Source: Methylobacterium amylolyticum (GTDB taxonomy: Bacteria > Pseudomonadota > Alphaproteobacteria > Rhizobiales > Beijerinckiaceae). From it: DNA of 64,000 bases. The notes under the pieces were generated by a model, which made no database searches, was not told the DNA's origin, and saw nothing but the letters and a program-made list of their open reading frames with translations. Location: the NCBI RefSeq assembly GCF_030700245.1, contig NZ_JAUYZI010000013.1:62001-126000 (forward strand), given 5' to 3'. A program made the translations under genes and the position numbers. Below are positions 1 to 7,885 of this stretch, piece after piece; the first letter of the stretch is position 1, and each line of letters begins with the position of its first letter.

Positions 1-674
1 CGGAAGACGCCGCTCCAGCCGTAGGCGCCGAAGCTGCCGGCGTTCTCCGGCACGAACGGGTGCCACAGGTCCGGCCGGAGATGGACCGCGCCGACGGCGA
101 CGAAAGCGAGGATGATCGCGACCTTCAGGGCGACGAGCGCCGCGTTCACGCGGGAGGCCCCGCTCGTGCCGCGCATCAGCAGCGCGGTGAGCGCCAGCAC
201 GATTCCCGCGGCCGGCAGGTTCACCAGCCCGCCCTCCCCCGGGGCCGCGGCCAGCGCCGCCGGCAGCCGCAGGCCGAGGTCGGCGAGCACGCTCTGGGCG
301 TAGCCGGACCAGCCGACCGCTACGGTCGCTGCGGCCACCGCGAATTCGAGCACGAGATCCCAGCCGACGATCCAGGCGGGCAGCAGCCCGAGGCTCGCGC
401 GGGTGTAGCTGTAGGTGGAGCCCGCCTCCGGGATCATCGCCGCGAGTTCGGCGTAGCACAGCCCCACGAGGCCGCAGGCGATGCCGCCGAGGGCGAAGGA
501 CAGGATCAGCGCCGGCCCGGCATAGTGCGCGGCGGCGGTGCCGGTCAGCACGAAGATGCCGGCCCCGATCGTGGCGCCGAGCCCGATGCAGACGAGGCCC
601 GGGGCGGTGAGGGTGCGGGCGAGGGCCCCGTCCGGGGCCGGGGGCACCCGCATCGTCGGATGTGTGTCGCGCAT
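1..674 (-). CDS. APC-family amino acid permease, 5' part only
   Basis: Partial gene. It starts with ATG at 674 and is still open where the window begins, leaving 224 visible residues. The protein begins MRDTHPTMRVPPAP and then enters a membrane segment reading GLGATIGAGIFVLTG, the glycine-rich first helix typical of APC-superfamily amino acid transporters. Further hydrophobic segments follow, including CGLVGLCYAELAAMIPEAGS, whose P-E-A-G-S-x-Y-x-Y pattern is characteristic of cationic amino acid transporter-like permeases (YfnA/YhdG type). It should import amino acids across the inner membrane. It is divergent from rpsO. The substrate cannot be told from this fragment, and the C-terminal helices are missing. 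Confidence 0.88.
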   Translation of the reverse strand, partial: MRDTHPTMRVPPAPDGALARTLTAPGLVCIGLGATIGAGIFVLTGTAAAHYAGPALILSFALGGIACGLVGLCYAELAAMIPEAGSTYSYTRASLGLLPAWIVGWDLVLEFAVAAATVAVGWSGYAQSVLADLGLRLPAALAAAPGEGGLVNLPAAGIVLALTALLMRGTSGASRVNAALVALKVAIILAFVAVGAVHLRPDLWHPFVPENAGSFGAYGWSGVF

Positions 675-952
675 CGGTGCCGTCTTCCCGCGTCGCGGCC
701 ACGCCCCGGCAAATCTCGCGCCGTCTCAACCGTTCGGGTCGGTCCTGGTTGCTCCTCAAGTCCCGCGCGGGGCTGGCATCGCGGGCGGTTTCGTGTATGG
801 ATCCCGCCGGCCTCGACCCGGGATCCCGGGCGGGGCTTGAGCCGCTTGCGGTGTGACCGTGCTGGACGACATCCCGGCACCGGCCGAACCGCGGGCACGC
901 GCGCCCCGCGCGGGCGCGCCTGATCCGACGACAGATACCCGAAAGGCACGCG

Positions 953-1222
953 ATGTCGATCACGGCAGAGCGCAAGACCGCGCTCATCAAGCAGCACCGC
1001 CACGACGCCAAGGACACCGGCTCGCCGGAGGTGCAGGTGGCGATCCTCACCGAGCGGATTACCAACCTGACCGCCCACTTCAAGTCCCATGCCAAGGACA
1101 ACCATTCCCGGCGCGGGCTCCTGAAGCTGGTCTCGCAGCGCCGCTCGCTGCTCGACTACCTCAAGCGCAAGGACGAGCCGCGCTACCGCTCTCTGATCGA
1201 GAAGCTCGGCATCCGCCGCTGA
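953..1222 (+). CDS. rpsO: 30S ribosomal protein S15
   Basis: An 89-residue protein, exactly the usual length of S15. It starts [15 protein letters not shown] and contains the conserved stretch [16 protein letters not shown], followed by the H-x-K-D-x-H-S-R-R-G-L signature (residues about 42-52) that contacts 16S rRNA. S15 is a primary binder of the central domain of 16S rRNA and helps nucleate assembly of the small subunit platform. The ATG at 953 follows a GAAAGG ribosome binding site. pnp lies 210 bases downstream, the classical rpsO-pnp order in bacteria, with a strong hairpin between the two genes. Confidence 0.98.
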   Translation: MSITAERKTALIKQHRHDAKDTGSPEVQVAILTERITNLTAHFKSHAKDNHSRRGLLKLVSQRRSLLDYLKRKDEPRYRSLIEKLGIRR

Positions 1223-1341
1223 GGCGATGATGTTCGCGCGGTCCCGGAGATCCGGGGCCGCGCTTCGCTTGGGCCTGTCCGGGCATGGGGCCCGGGCGCG
1301 CCGCGCGGCGGGCTTCGAGGCGCGTGCGCCGGGGCAGGATC

Positions 1342-1374
1342 GCGAGGCGCTTCCTCGGAACGGAAGCGCCTCGC
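1342..1374 (+). promoter_or_regulatory. rpsO-pnp intergenic hairpin
   Basis: A perfect 13-bp stem (1342-1354 with 1362-1374) encloses the 7-base loop TCGGAAC. It lies between rpsO and pnp, about 59 bases before the pnp start. No T-run follows, so it is not a classical terminator. In enterobacteria the pnp leader contains an RNase III-cut stem through which PNPase controls its own synthesis. A similar processing or attenuation role here is inferred from position only. Confidence 0.6.
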
Positions 1375-1432
1375 CGTCTTGCCCCCGGCGGCGCCGGGCC
1401 CGGCCGCCGCAGGAAGGCAAGGAACTGACAAG

Positions 1433-3676
1433 ATGTTCGACGTGCAACGCGAAGAGCTGATGTGGGGCGACCGCAAGCTCGTCCTCGAGACGGGCAAGGT
1501 CGCCCGGCAGGCCGACGGCGCCGTGGTCGCCACCTACGGCGAGACCTCGGTGCTCGCCACCGTGGTCGCCACGAAGGAGCCGAAGCCCGGCATCGACTTC
1601 ATGCCGCTCACCGTGAACTACCAGGAGCGCGCCTACGCCGCCGGCCGCATCCCGGGCGGCTACTTCAAGCGCGAGGGCCGTCCCTCCGAGAAGGAGACGC
1701 TCGTCTCCCGCCTGATCGACCGGCCGATCCGGCCGCTGTTCGTCGAGGGCTGGCGCAACGACACCCAGGTCGTCGTCACGGTGCTGACCCACGACCTCGA
1801 GAACGATCCCGACATCGTGGCGATGGTCGCGGCCTCCGCCGCCCTGACCCTGTCGGGCGTGCCGTTCATGGGCCCGATCGGCGGCGCCCGCGTCGGCTAC
1901 ATCAACGGCGGCTACCGGCTGAACCCCCTGGTCAACGAGACCAAGGAGGAGTCGAGCCTCGACCTCGTCGTCGCCGGCACGCAGGACGCGGTGCTGATGG
2001 TCGAGTCCGAGGCCAAGGAGCTGTCCGAGGACGTGATGCTCGGGGCCGTGATGTTCGGCCACAAGCACTTCCAGCCGGTGATCGAGGCGATTATCCGTCT
2101 GGCCGAGAAAGCCGCCAAGGAGCCGCGCGATTTCAAGGCGCCCGAGAACGCCGAGGTTGAGACGGCGGTGCTGGCGGTCTGCGAAGCCGAGCTGCGCGCC
2201 GCCTACACCAAGACCGTCAAGCAGGAGCGCTACGCCGCGGTCGACGCGGTGAAGGCCAAGGTCGTGGCCGCCCTCTGCCCCGCCGAGGGCGAGCAGAAGT
2301 TCAGCCCGGAGAAGGTCAAGGCCGCCTTCAAGGAGGCCCAGTCGAAGGTGGTCCGCTGGAACATCCTCGATACCGGCACACGCATCGACGGCCGCGACGT
2401 GAAGACCGTCCGCCCGATCGTCTCCGAGGTCGGCGTGCTGCCGCGCGCCCACGGCTCGTCGCTGTTCACCCGCGGCGAGACGCAGGCACTGGTGGTCGCG
2501 ACGCTGGGCACCGGCGAGGACGAGCAGTTCATCGACGCGCTGGAAGGCACCTACAAGGAGCGCTTCCTGCTGCACTACAACTTCCCCCCCTATTCGGTGG
2601 GTGAGACCGGCCGCATGGGCTCCCCGGGCCGCCGCGAGATCGGCCACGGCAAGCTGGCGTGGCGGGCGATCCGCCCGGTGCTGCCGCCGGCCCACGAGTT
2701 CCCGTACACGATCCGCGTCGTGTCCGAGATCACCGAGTCGAACGGCTCCTCGTCGATGGCCTCGGTCTGCGGCGGCTCGCTGTCGCTGATGGATGCCGGC
2801 GTGCCCCTGCGCCGGCCGGTCGCCGGCATCGCCATGGGCCTGATCCTGGAGGGCGAGCGCTACGCGGTGCTCTCCGACATCCTCGGCGACGAGGACCATC
2901 TCGGCGACATGGACTTCAAGGTGGCCGGCACGGACGAGGGCGTGACCTCGCTCCAGATGGACATCAAGATCGCCGGCATCACCGAGGAGATCATGCGGGT
3001 CGCCCTCGATCAGGCGAAGGGCGGCCGCGCCCACATCCTGGCCGAGATGGCGAAGGCGCTCACCGCCGCCCGTCCCGAGCTCGGCGAGTACGCGCCGCGC
3101 ATCGAGACCATGCAGATCCCCACCGACAAGATCCGCGACGTGATCGGAACCGGCGGCAAGATCATCCGCGAGATCGTCGAGAAGACCGGCGCCAAGATCA
3201 ACATCGAGGACACCGGCATCGTGAAGATCGCCTCCGCCGACGGCAAGGCGATCAAGGCGGCCTACAACTGGATCCGCTCGATCGTCGCGGAGCCGGAGGC
3301 GGGCACGATCTACGACGGTACGATCGTGAAGTGCATGGAGTTCGGCGCCTTCGTGAACTTCTTCGGCGCCAAGGACGGCCTCGTCCACATCTCGGAACTC
3401 GCCGCCCAGCGCGTCGCCAAGGTCACCGACGTGGTGAAGGAGGGCGACAAGGTGAAGGTGAAGTTCCTCGGTCAGGACGACCGCGGCAAGATCCGCCTGT
3501 CGATGAAGGTTGTCGATCAGCAGACCGGCGAGGACATCACCGACAAGATCAAGGCGCAGCGCGACGCCGAGCGGGCCGAGCGCGGCGACGAGCCCCGCGG
3601 CGAGCGCGAGGGCCGCGGTGACCGCGAGGGCGGCGGCCGCCACCGCGGCGAGCGGCGGCGGGAAGCCGGGGAGTAA
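1433..3676 (+). CDS. pnp: Polyribonucleotide nucleotidyltransferase (PNPase)
   Basis: A 747-residue enzyme that degrades RNA 3'-to-5' by phosphorolysis in the cytoplasm. The ATG at 1433 ([19 protein letters not shown]) is chosen because an AGGAA/AAGGAAC site precedes it and homologues begin this way. The reading frame is open further upstream, but that part lacks similarity. Two RNase PH-like domains are visible (for example [18 protein letters not shown] in the first and [20 protein letters not shown] in the second). A KH domain with [15 protein letters not shown] follows at about residues 558-617, then an S1 domain at about 623-693. The last 50 residues are an unusually arginine/glycine/glutamate-rich tail, possibly an RNA or degradosome contact. 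A terminator follows directly. Confidence 0.98.
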   Translation: MFDVQREELMWGDRKLVLETGKVARQADGAVVATYGETSVLATVVATKEPKPGIDFMPLTVNYQERAYAAGRIPGGYFKREGRPSEKETLVSRLIDRPIRPLFVEGWRNDTQVVVTVLTHDLENDPDIVAMVAASAALTLSGVPFMGPIGGARVGYINGGYRLNPLVNETKEESSLDLVVAGTQDAVLMVESEAKELSEDVMLGAVMFGHKHFQPVIEAIIRLAEKAAKEPRDFKAPENAEVETAVLAVCEAELRAAYTKTVKQERYAAVDAVKAKVVAALCPAEGEQKFSPEKVKAAFKEAQSKVVRWNILDTGTRIDGRDVKTVRPIVSEVGVLPRAHGSSLFTRGETQALVVATLGTGEDEQFIDALEGTYKERFLLHYNFPPYSVGETGRMGSPGRREIGHGKLAWRAIRPVLPPAHEFPYTIRVVSEITESNGSSSMASVCGGSLSLMDAGVPLRRPVAGIAMGLILEGERYAVLSDILGDEDHLGDMDFKVAGTDEGVTSLQMDIKIAGITEEIMRVALDQAKGGRAHILAEMAKALTAARPELGEYAPRIETMQIPTDKIRDVIGTGGKIIREIVEKTGAKINIEDTGIVKIASADGKAIKAAYNWIRSIVAEPEAGTIYDGTIVKCMEFGAFVNFFGAKDGLVHISELAAQRVAKVTDVVKEGDKVKVKFLGQDDRGKIRLSMKVVDQQTGEDITDKIKAQRDAERAERGDEPRGEREGRGDREGGGRHRGERRREAGE

Positions 3677-3684
3677 AGACGAGG

Positions 3685-3710
3685 GGGGCGGCCGTTCGGT
3701 CGCCCCTTTT
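3685..3710 (+). terminator. Rho-independent terminator of rpsO-pnp
   Basis: A 9-bp GC-rich stem (GGGGCGGCC with GGTCGCCCC, one G-T pair) carries the loop GTTC and is followed directly by TTTT. It begins nine bases after the pnp stop codon. Stem, loop and T-run fit an intrinsic terminator. Confidence 0.85.
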
Positions 3711-3727
3711 CGTATGGCTTGAAAACC

Positions 3728-4039
3728 TCACGCCGCGACGGATCGAACAAGCTCCCACGTGACGGCTCTATCGCGATAGGGCGGCATCAGATCGTGGATC
3801 GCGATCGGCAGGGTCGCGGACGGCGTATCCGCCACGCGCCACAGCCCGGACGTGGGACATTGCTGCCCCGTCCGCACCTTCGCCCCAACCGCGATCTGCG
3901 CTGAAGGGCTCGGCCCGTTCTTCGTCTCGGGGGCCGCCCGCGACCGGCAATCCGCGATCAAGGCCGCAGAGTCACGCTCGATCGCGGTCCGGCTTTCCGG
4001 CGAAAGCTCACCCAGCATCGCGTCCAGAGATACGGGCAT
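3728..4039 (-). CDS. Putative antitoxin-position protein with HigA-like N-terminus and no visible HTH
   Basis: A 103-residue protein encoded two bases after the HigB-like toxin gene. The ATG at 4039 is preceded by GAGGAGCT, a good ribosome site lying inside the end of the toxin gene. The first 30 residues (LDAMLGELSPESRTAIERDSA) resemble the start of HigA/XRE-type antitoxins. The helix-turn-helix that normally follows is absent. Instead the second half carries a pattern G-Q-x-C-P-x-S-G-L-W-R-V (about residues 62-73) and ends in VTWELV, resembling a short G-x-x-C-P-x-S-G-x-W module that I recall from other small proteins but cannot name. It is likely the toxin's neutraliser by position, but it may not bind DNA. 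Base composition is lower in GC than the neighbours, which suggests transfer. Confidence 0.6.
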   Translation of the reverse strand: MPVSLDAMLGELSPESRTAIERDSAALIADCRSRAAPETKNGPSPSAQIAVGAKVRTGQQCPTSGLWRVADTPSATLPIAIHDLMPPYRDRAVTWELVRSVAA

Positions 4040-4041
4040 CG

Positions 4042-4404
4042 CTAGCTCCTCGGATCCTGCGCGTCGTCGAGATAGGCATCGAAGCGGGCATCCGCCAAGT
4101 CGATCAGGCGCTTGTAGACGAGGCGATCCTTGCGGCCGCCCTTGGCCGCGGCGGTCAGCAGGATCGCGCGCCTGCGCGGGTCGAAGGTGAAGGCCACGCG
4201 CCACTCGATCGTGTCGACGGTCGGCCGCAGTTCCTTCATGTTGCGGTGCCGGGACCCATTGAGCGTGTCGGCGTAGGGCCGACCGAGTTGGGGGCCGAGG
4301 CTTTCGAGAACCTTGGCGTATGTCAGGATGGCCTTCCGGACCGGCTCGTCGAATCGGCGGAATTCCGCGGCGAATGCGTCATCGAAGAGGACGACCCAAC
4401 TCAC
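4042..4404 (-). CDS. HigB-like type II toxin (RelE/ParE superfamily, Gp49-like)
   Basis: A 120-residue protein with the hallmarks of the phage-Gp49/HigB-like family. It has an N-terminal V-L-F-x-x-x-F-x-x-E-F element, then LGRPYADTLNGSRHRNMKELR (residues about 40-60), then WRVAFTFDPRRRAILLTAAAKGG and a closing YKRLIDLADARFDAYL. Members are ribosome-dependent mRNA interferases or related toxins, held inactive by the product of the next gene. The toxin-first gene order is typical of HigBA. The pair sits alone between pnp and a glutathione transferase gene. The family assignment is firm; activity is inferred. Confidence 0.85.
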   Translation of the reverse strand: MSWVVLFDDAFAAEFRRFDEPVRKAILTYAKVLESLGPQLGRPYADTLNGSRHRNMKELRPTVDTIEWRVAFTFDPRRRAILLTAAAKGGRKDRLVYKRLIDLADARFDAYLDDAQDPRS

Positions 4405-4495
4405 GGCCGACCTGCCGGGATGATCGATCTCACGAGGCTCGACCTGTCACTCTGTCTGACACGCGTGGTCCCTGGTCAGGGATGAGAGTTACGAG

Positions 4496-4540
4496 ATTTT
4501 AGATCGAACCTATTCGCGTCGGTCAAATTCAATCTAAAAT
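4496..4540. promoter_or_regulatory. 9-bp inverted repeat between toxin and GST genes
   Basis: ATTTTAGAT at 4496-4504 and its exact complement ATCTAAAAT at 4532-4540 flank a 27-base spacer in an AT-rich patch 25 bases before the GST start codon. AT-rich sequence is rare in this window. It could be an operator for the divergent toxin operon or for the GST gene. Confidence 0.35.
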
Positions 4541-4564
4541 AGCATTTTATTCGGGAAGGGCGCT

Positions 4565-5209
4565 ATGACCGACGACCTCGTCTTCTACACTTCGCCGATG
4601 TCTCGGGGCCGGATCGTCCGCTGGATGTTGGAGGAAGTCGGTGCGCCCTACCGGACCGAGATCCTGGGCTTCGGCCCGGCGATGAAGGAGGCCGCCTACC
4701 GGGCGGTCAACCCGCTCGGCAAGGTCCCAGCGCTGCGCCACGGCGCCGTCACCGTGACCGAGACGGCGGCGATCTGCGCCTACCTCGCCGACGCGTTCCC
4801 GCAGGCCGGCCTCGCGCCGCCTCCGGCCGACCCGCAGCGCGGCCCCTATTACCGCTGGCTGTTCTTCGCGGCCGGCCCGGTCGAGGCGGCGGTGACCAAC
4901 CAGACGCTGGGCGTGACCGTGCCGGACGATCCGCGGATGCGGGGCATGGTCGGTTACGGCTCGATGGCGGAGGTGCTCGACGCCCTGGAGGGCGCGGTGC
5001 GCGACGTGGACTACCTCGCGGGCGGCCGCTTCTCGGCGGCCGACCTCTACGTGGGCTCGCATCTCGGCTGGGGCATGGCCTTCGGGACGATCGAGCGGCG
5101 GCCGGCCTTCGAGGCCTACACCGCCCGGCTGCTCGGGCGCCCGGCCGCGGTGCGGGCGCGTGAGATCGACGACCGACTGCTCGCCGAGCAGGGGCAGGCG
5201 CCGGGGTGA
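4565..5209 (+). CDS. Glutathione S-transferase family protein
   Basis: A 214-residue protein with the two-domain GST layout. The N-terminal thioredoxin-like domain (residues about 4-80) starts LVFYTSPMSRGRIVRWMLEE, where the serine/arginine near the first helix is in the glutathione-activating position. It contains NPLGKVPAL and the glutathione-contacting ETAAICAYLAD. The helical C-terminal domain includes GGRFSAADLYVGSHLGWG, the usual N-capping S-A-A-D motif. It should conjugate glutathione to an electrophile or reduce a peroxide; the substrate is unknown. The ATG at 4565 follows GGGAAGGG. Confidence 0.9.
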   Translation: MTDDLVFYTSPMSRGRIVRWMLEEVGAPYRTEILGFGPAMKEAAYRAVNPLGKVPALRHGAVTVTETAAICAYLADAFPQAGLAPPPADPQRGPYYRWLFFAAGPVEAAVTNQTLGVTVPDDPRMRGMVGYGSMAEVLDALEGAVRDVDYLAGGRFSAADLYVGSHLGWGMAFGTIERRPAFEAYTARLLGRPAAVRAREIDDRLLAEQGQAPG

Positions 5210-5241
5210 GAGTTTGTTCGATGCGCTGTTCCAATAGGTTG

Positions 5242-5353
5242 CCTCATCCTGAGGTGCCGCGTCAGCGGCCTCGAAGGAGGGCTCCAGGGATCGCGCGGCT
5301 GGCTGGAGGGCTCCTTCGAGGGCGGCCCTCCGGGCCGCCGCCTCAGGATGAGG
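5242..5353. repeat. Palindromic intergenic repeat with nested arms
   Basis: The outer arms CCTCATCCTGAGG (5242-5254) and CCTCAGGATGAGG (5341-5353) are exact inverted copies. Inside them a second pair, CCTCGAAGGAGGGCTCCAG and CTGGAGGGCTCCTTCGAGG, is an almost perfect inverted repeat with two mismatches. The whole 112-base element can fold into one long hairpin. It sits between the convergent GST and SWIM genes. Its form is that of a dispersed REP/MITE-like element; copies elsewhere cannot be checked from this window. Confidence 0.8.
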
Positions 5354-5402
5354 TGATTGGTTGGAGGGAGGCGATCGCGAAATCCTTCGACGGGGAACGC
5401 GC

Positions 5403-7193
5403 TCATCCCCCGAACCGCAGATCCTCCAGCAACGGGCGAAGCTTGTACTTGCGCTTGTGCGTCTCGATCAGACCCTCGATCCGCGCGCTCCACGCGTCGA
5501 TCCGGCCGTCCGCCTCGTAGGCGAGGGCGGCCCGGCGCAGCCATTCGGCGGCCTGGGCGTACGAGCCGGTGGCGCCCTCGTCCATGATCCGCGCGGCCCT
5601 GCGCTCGGCCAGCCCGATCACCCAGTCCGGGTGGCGCGCGTGGGCGGCGTCCATGAGCGCGAGCAGCACGTCGTCGCGCACCGTGTGGGCAGGCCCATCG
5701 CGGACGCTCGCCACCGCCTCGTCGATCAGACCCTCGCGCAGCAGGATCTCCGGGCGGTCGGGCGCGCGCTCGGCGGCGACCAGCTCCGCCAGGAGTTCGG
5801 CGCGGACGCTCGGCCAATCCCGCCCCGCCGGCTTGCGCACCGCGTCGAAGTCGTCGCGCGAGAGGGTGCGGGCGAAGGCGACCCGCGCGGCCCTCAGGGC
5901 GCAGGTGCCGGTGGCGGTCTCGCGCAGCCAGCGGGCGAGCGGAACCGGCGAGCCGCCCCGGTGCCAGTCCGCGTCGTCGCGCGACTGGCCCTGGCCCAGG
6001 GTGAGGCCGGCGTCCGCCACCGCCACGGCCTCCTTCCGCCGCCCGGCCGCCGCCAGGGTCTGCGCGAGATCGAGCGATTCCGCCGGCTTCGTGAAGGTCG
6101 GCCCGGCATAGGCGACCGCCTCGCCGACGCGGCCGAGGCGCACCAGCATCGCGGCGACCCGGGTATGGGCCCCGGCCGCCCGGGCGAGGTTCAGGTAGGC
6201 GTCGTGGCGGCCGCACCCGTCGAGGACGCGCAGCCGCACCGCGGTGAGCCGGAGGTCTTCGAGATCCGCATCCTCCGGCGGCCAGGGGCCCGGGGCCCCC
6301 GCCAGCACCGCGTCGAGCTCGGGCTCGTCCCAGCCCGTCTCCAGGGCGCGGACCGCGACGGGGAAGACGGGTTCGAAGGCCTCCCCGATCGCGTCGTCCC
6401 ACGCGCGCAGCGTCTCCGCGAGATCCGTGCGCTCGGCCTCGGTCAGGTCGCTCGTAAGCGCAGCCTCGGCCATCAGGGCGGCGAGGTCGTCGAACAGCAG
6501 GTAATCCGTTTCGTCGTCCACGTAGCCGTAGGCGGTCCACGATTCGACGAACGGCCCGGCCACCGCCTCCAGGACCCGCAGGGCGTTGCGGCCGTCGCCG
6601 ACCTGGAGGAACGGCACAGCCTTCTCGACCAGCGCCCGCAAGGCCTCCGCGTTGCCCCGGGTCCGGTAGCCGTCCCAATAATCGTCGCGCCTGTACGGGC
6701 TGGCGAGCAGAGCCCGGGTGCGCTCGGCCACCGGTGCCGTGTCGATGGGGCGGCGGCCGGCATCCGGATCGACGGTCGTGGCGAGGTCCGCCTCGATCCA
6801 CCCGGCGAAGTCGGAATCGGCCACCGCGCGGCGCAGGATCAGGTCGGCCAGGGCGTCGCGCCCGAACGGTTCGAGGATCTCTCTAAGCGGAGGCCGCTCG
6901 GCGAGTGCGCCGGGCTTCGCCCGCAGCGCCAGCAGCGCGGCCACCACGTGCTTGCAGGCGCCGCCCCACTCGTAGGGGCAGGTGCAGCGGGTCTCGGCGA
7001 CCGCGCCGTCCGCGATCCGGAGCGTGACGCGGTAGGGCTCCGCCTCGCTGCCTTCGACGGCGGCGGAGATCTCGGCACCCCGCGCGACGAGGCCCGACAC
7101 CGCGCCCGCCCGCTGATAGGACCGGCCGCGCTCGTACACCTCCGGGGTCGTCAGCGCCCGGATCGCCGCCTCGCTGGGAAGCTCGCGTGCCAT
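5403..7193 (-). CDS. SWIM zinc-finger protein
   Basis: A 596-residue protein. A SWIM motif is clear near the N-terminus: C70-x-C72-x7-C80-x-H82 (CTCPYEWGGACKH), preceded by the usual beta-rich segment (YRVTLRIADGAVAETR). SWIM fingers bind zinc and are thought to mediate DNA or protein contacts. The long C-terminal part (about 110-596) is helical, rich in alanine and arginine, and resembles the tetratricopeptide-like arrays of other bacterial SWIM proteins (for example LARAAGAHTRVAAMLVRLGRVGEAVAYA). No catalytic motif is visible. It is transcribed alone, divergent from the small DUF2892 gene. The cellular role is unknown. Confidence 0.85.
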   Translation of the reverse strand: MARELPSEAAIRALTTPEVYERGRSYQRAGAVSGLVARGAEISAAVEGSEAEPYRVTLRIADGAVAETRCTCPYEWGGACKHVVAALLALRAKPGALAERPPLREILEPFGRDALADLILRRAVADSDFAGWIEADLATTVDPDAGRRPIDTAPVAERTRALLASPYRRDDYWDGYRTRGNAEALRALVEKAVPFLQVGDGRNALRVLEAVAGPFVESWTAYGYVDDETDYLLFDDLAALMAEAALTSDLTEAERTDLAETLRAWDDAIGEAFEPVFPVAVRALETGWDEPELDAVLAGAPGPWPPEDADLEDLRLTAVRLRVLDGCGRHDAYLNLARAAGAHTRVAAMLVRLGRVGEAVAYAGPTFTKPAESLDLAQTLAAAGRRKEAVAVADAGLTLGQGQSRDDADWHRGGSPVPLARWLRETATGTCALRAARVAFARTLSRDDFDAVRKPAGRDWPSVRAELLAELVAAERAPDRPEILLREGLIDEAVASVRDGPAHTVRDDVLLALMDAAHARHPDWVIGLAERRAARIMDEGATGSYAQAAEWLRRAALAYEADGRIDAWSARIEGLIETHKRKYKLRPLLEDLRFGG

Positions 7194-7219
7194 GCCGCCC
7201 TCCGCCGCGGGTAATGCCT

Positions 7220-7244
7220 GGAACGCCCTCCCCGCCCCGGCGTT
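7220..7244 (+). promoter_or_regulatory. EcfG-type stress promoter for the DUF2892 gene
   Basis: GGAAC (7220-7224), sixteen bases, then CGTT (7241-7244). This is an exact match to the GGAAC-N16/17-CGTT consensus known for the alphaproteobacterial general stress sigma factor EcfG. The -10 element ends 32 bases before the ATG of the gene at 7277, a sensible spacing. It lies just inside the 5' intergenic space of the divergent SWIM gene. Confidence 0.75.
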
Positions 7245-7276
7245 CGCCGTGCGCCTTTCTCACACGGAGACGCCGT

Positions 7277-7498
7277 ATGGCCAACGACATGATCCACGAC
7301 ATCTTCAGCGGGCAGCCGAACCTGTCCACCACCGAGCGCGCGGTCTCGGTGGCGCTCGGCCTCGGCATCGCCGCGGCGGCGGCGCAGCCGCGGCCGAACA
7401 AGCTCCTGAGCTTCCTGGCGCTCGCGGTCGGCGTCGGGCTGGCGGTGCGCGGGGCGACCGGCCACTGCGCCGTGAAGGCCGCCGCCGACCAGCTCTGA
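7277..7498 (+). CDS. Small membrane protein, DUF2892-like
   Basis: A 73-residue protein. It has a short polar N-terminus with the N-L-S-T-T-E-R-A-V-S-V-A-L-G pattern, a first hydrophobic segment (LGLGIAAAAA), a short loop, and a second hydrophobic segment (LLSFLALAVGVGLAVRGATGHC) ending near a conserved G-H-C. This arrangement is typical of the DUF2892/YgaP-type transmembrane family, where the function is mostly unknown. The ATG at 7277 is preferred over an upstream in-frame start because the upstream residues are arginine/proline-rich and unlike the family. An EcfG-type promoter match directly upstream suggests induction under general stress. Confidence 0.8.
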   Translation: MANDMIHDIFSGQPNLSTTERAVSVALGLGIAAAAAQPRPNKLLSFLALAVGVGLAVRGATGHCAVKAAADQL

Positions 7499-7514
7499 GG
7501 CAGCCGAAACGAGA

Positions 7515-7536
7515 AGGGGCGCCCGAGGGCGCCCCT
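7515..7536. terminator. Bidirectional hairpin between convergent small genes
   Basis: AGGGGCGCCC (7515-7524) and GGGCGCCCCT (7527-7536) are complementary and form a very stable stem. It lies between two convergent genes. No long T-run follows on either strand, so it is a weak or Rho-assisted terminator at best. Confidence 0.5.
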
Positions 7537-7560
7537 GGCCGATCCGGAAATCCGGGACGG

Positions 7561-7824
7561 TCAGTAGGTGGTGGTGCGGCGGCTGGCGACGAAGCCGTAG
7601 ATGAACAGCACGATCACCGCGCCGACGATGGCGCCGATGAAGCCCGCGCCCTGGTTCGGTCCGTACCAGCCGACCGCCTGCCCGATGAATGTGGCCACGA
7701 ACGCGCCGACGATGCCGAGGATGGTGGTCAGGATGAAGCCCGACGGCTCGTTCGGCCCCGGCATGATGAACTTGGCGATGACGCCCGCCAGAAACCCGAT
7801 GATGATGGTCCAGAGGATACCCAT
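7561..7824 (-). CDS. GlsB/YeaQ/YmgE-family stress membrane protein
   Basis: An 87-residue, three-helix membrane protein. It begins MGILWTIIIGFLAGVIAKFI and shows the family's hallmark M-P-G-P-x-x-P-x-G-F-I-x-T-x-x-L-G-I-x-G-A, then GFIGAIVGAVIVLFIYGFV and a short basic tail. The family was named from transglycosylase-associated proteins, but no enzymatic residues are known. Members are commonly induced by acid, osmotic or stationary-phase stress. The ATG at 7824 is chosen from family alignment; upstream in-frame sequence has no similarity. A near-consensus EcfG promoter lies 36 bases upstream. Confidence 0.92.
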   Translation of the reverse strand: MGILWTIIIGFLAGVIAKFIMPGPNEPSGFILTTILGIVGAFVATFIGQAVGWYGPNQGAGFIGAIVGAVIVLFIYGFVASRRTTTY

Positions 7825-7859
7825 GTGCGACTCCCGAGCGTGACCGCGAATGCCCTCTG

Positions 7860-7885
7860 AACGCGCGGCCTTCGCGAGCGGTTGC
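7860..7885 (-). promoter_or_regulatory. Near-consensus EcfG promoter for the GlsB/YeaQ gene
   Basis: On the minus strand, GCAAC (7885-7881), seventeen bases, then CGTT (7863-7860). This differs from GGAAC-N17-CGTT at one -35 position. The spacing to the ATG at 7824 is 36 bases. It is weaker than the exact match at 7220, but the downstream gene belongs to a stress-associated family. Confidence 0.4.

Noticed and set aside
545..3643. A very long minus-strand open frame opposite rpsO and pnp (over 1000 codons).
   Set aside because: It lies antisense to well-conserved pnp, its translation is repetitive D/H/R/L-rich with no domain, and such frames are a by-product of high GC3.
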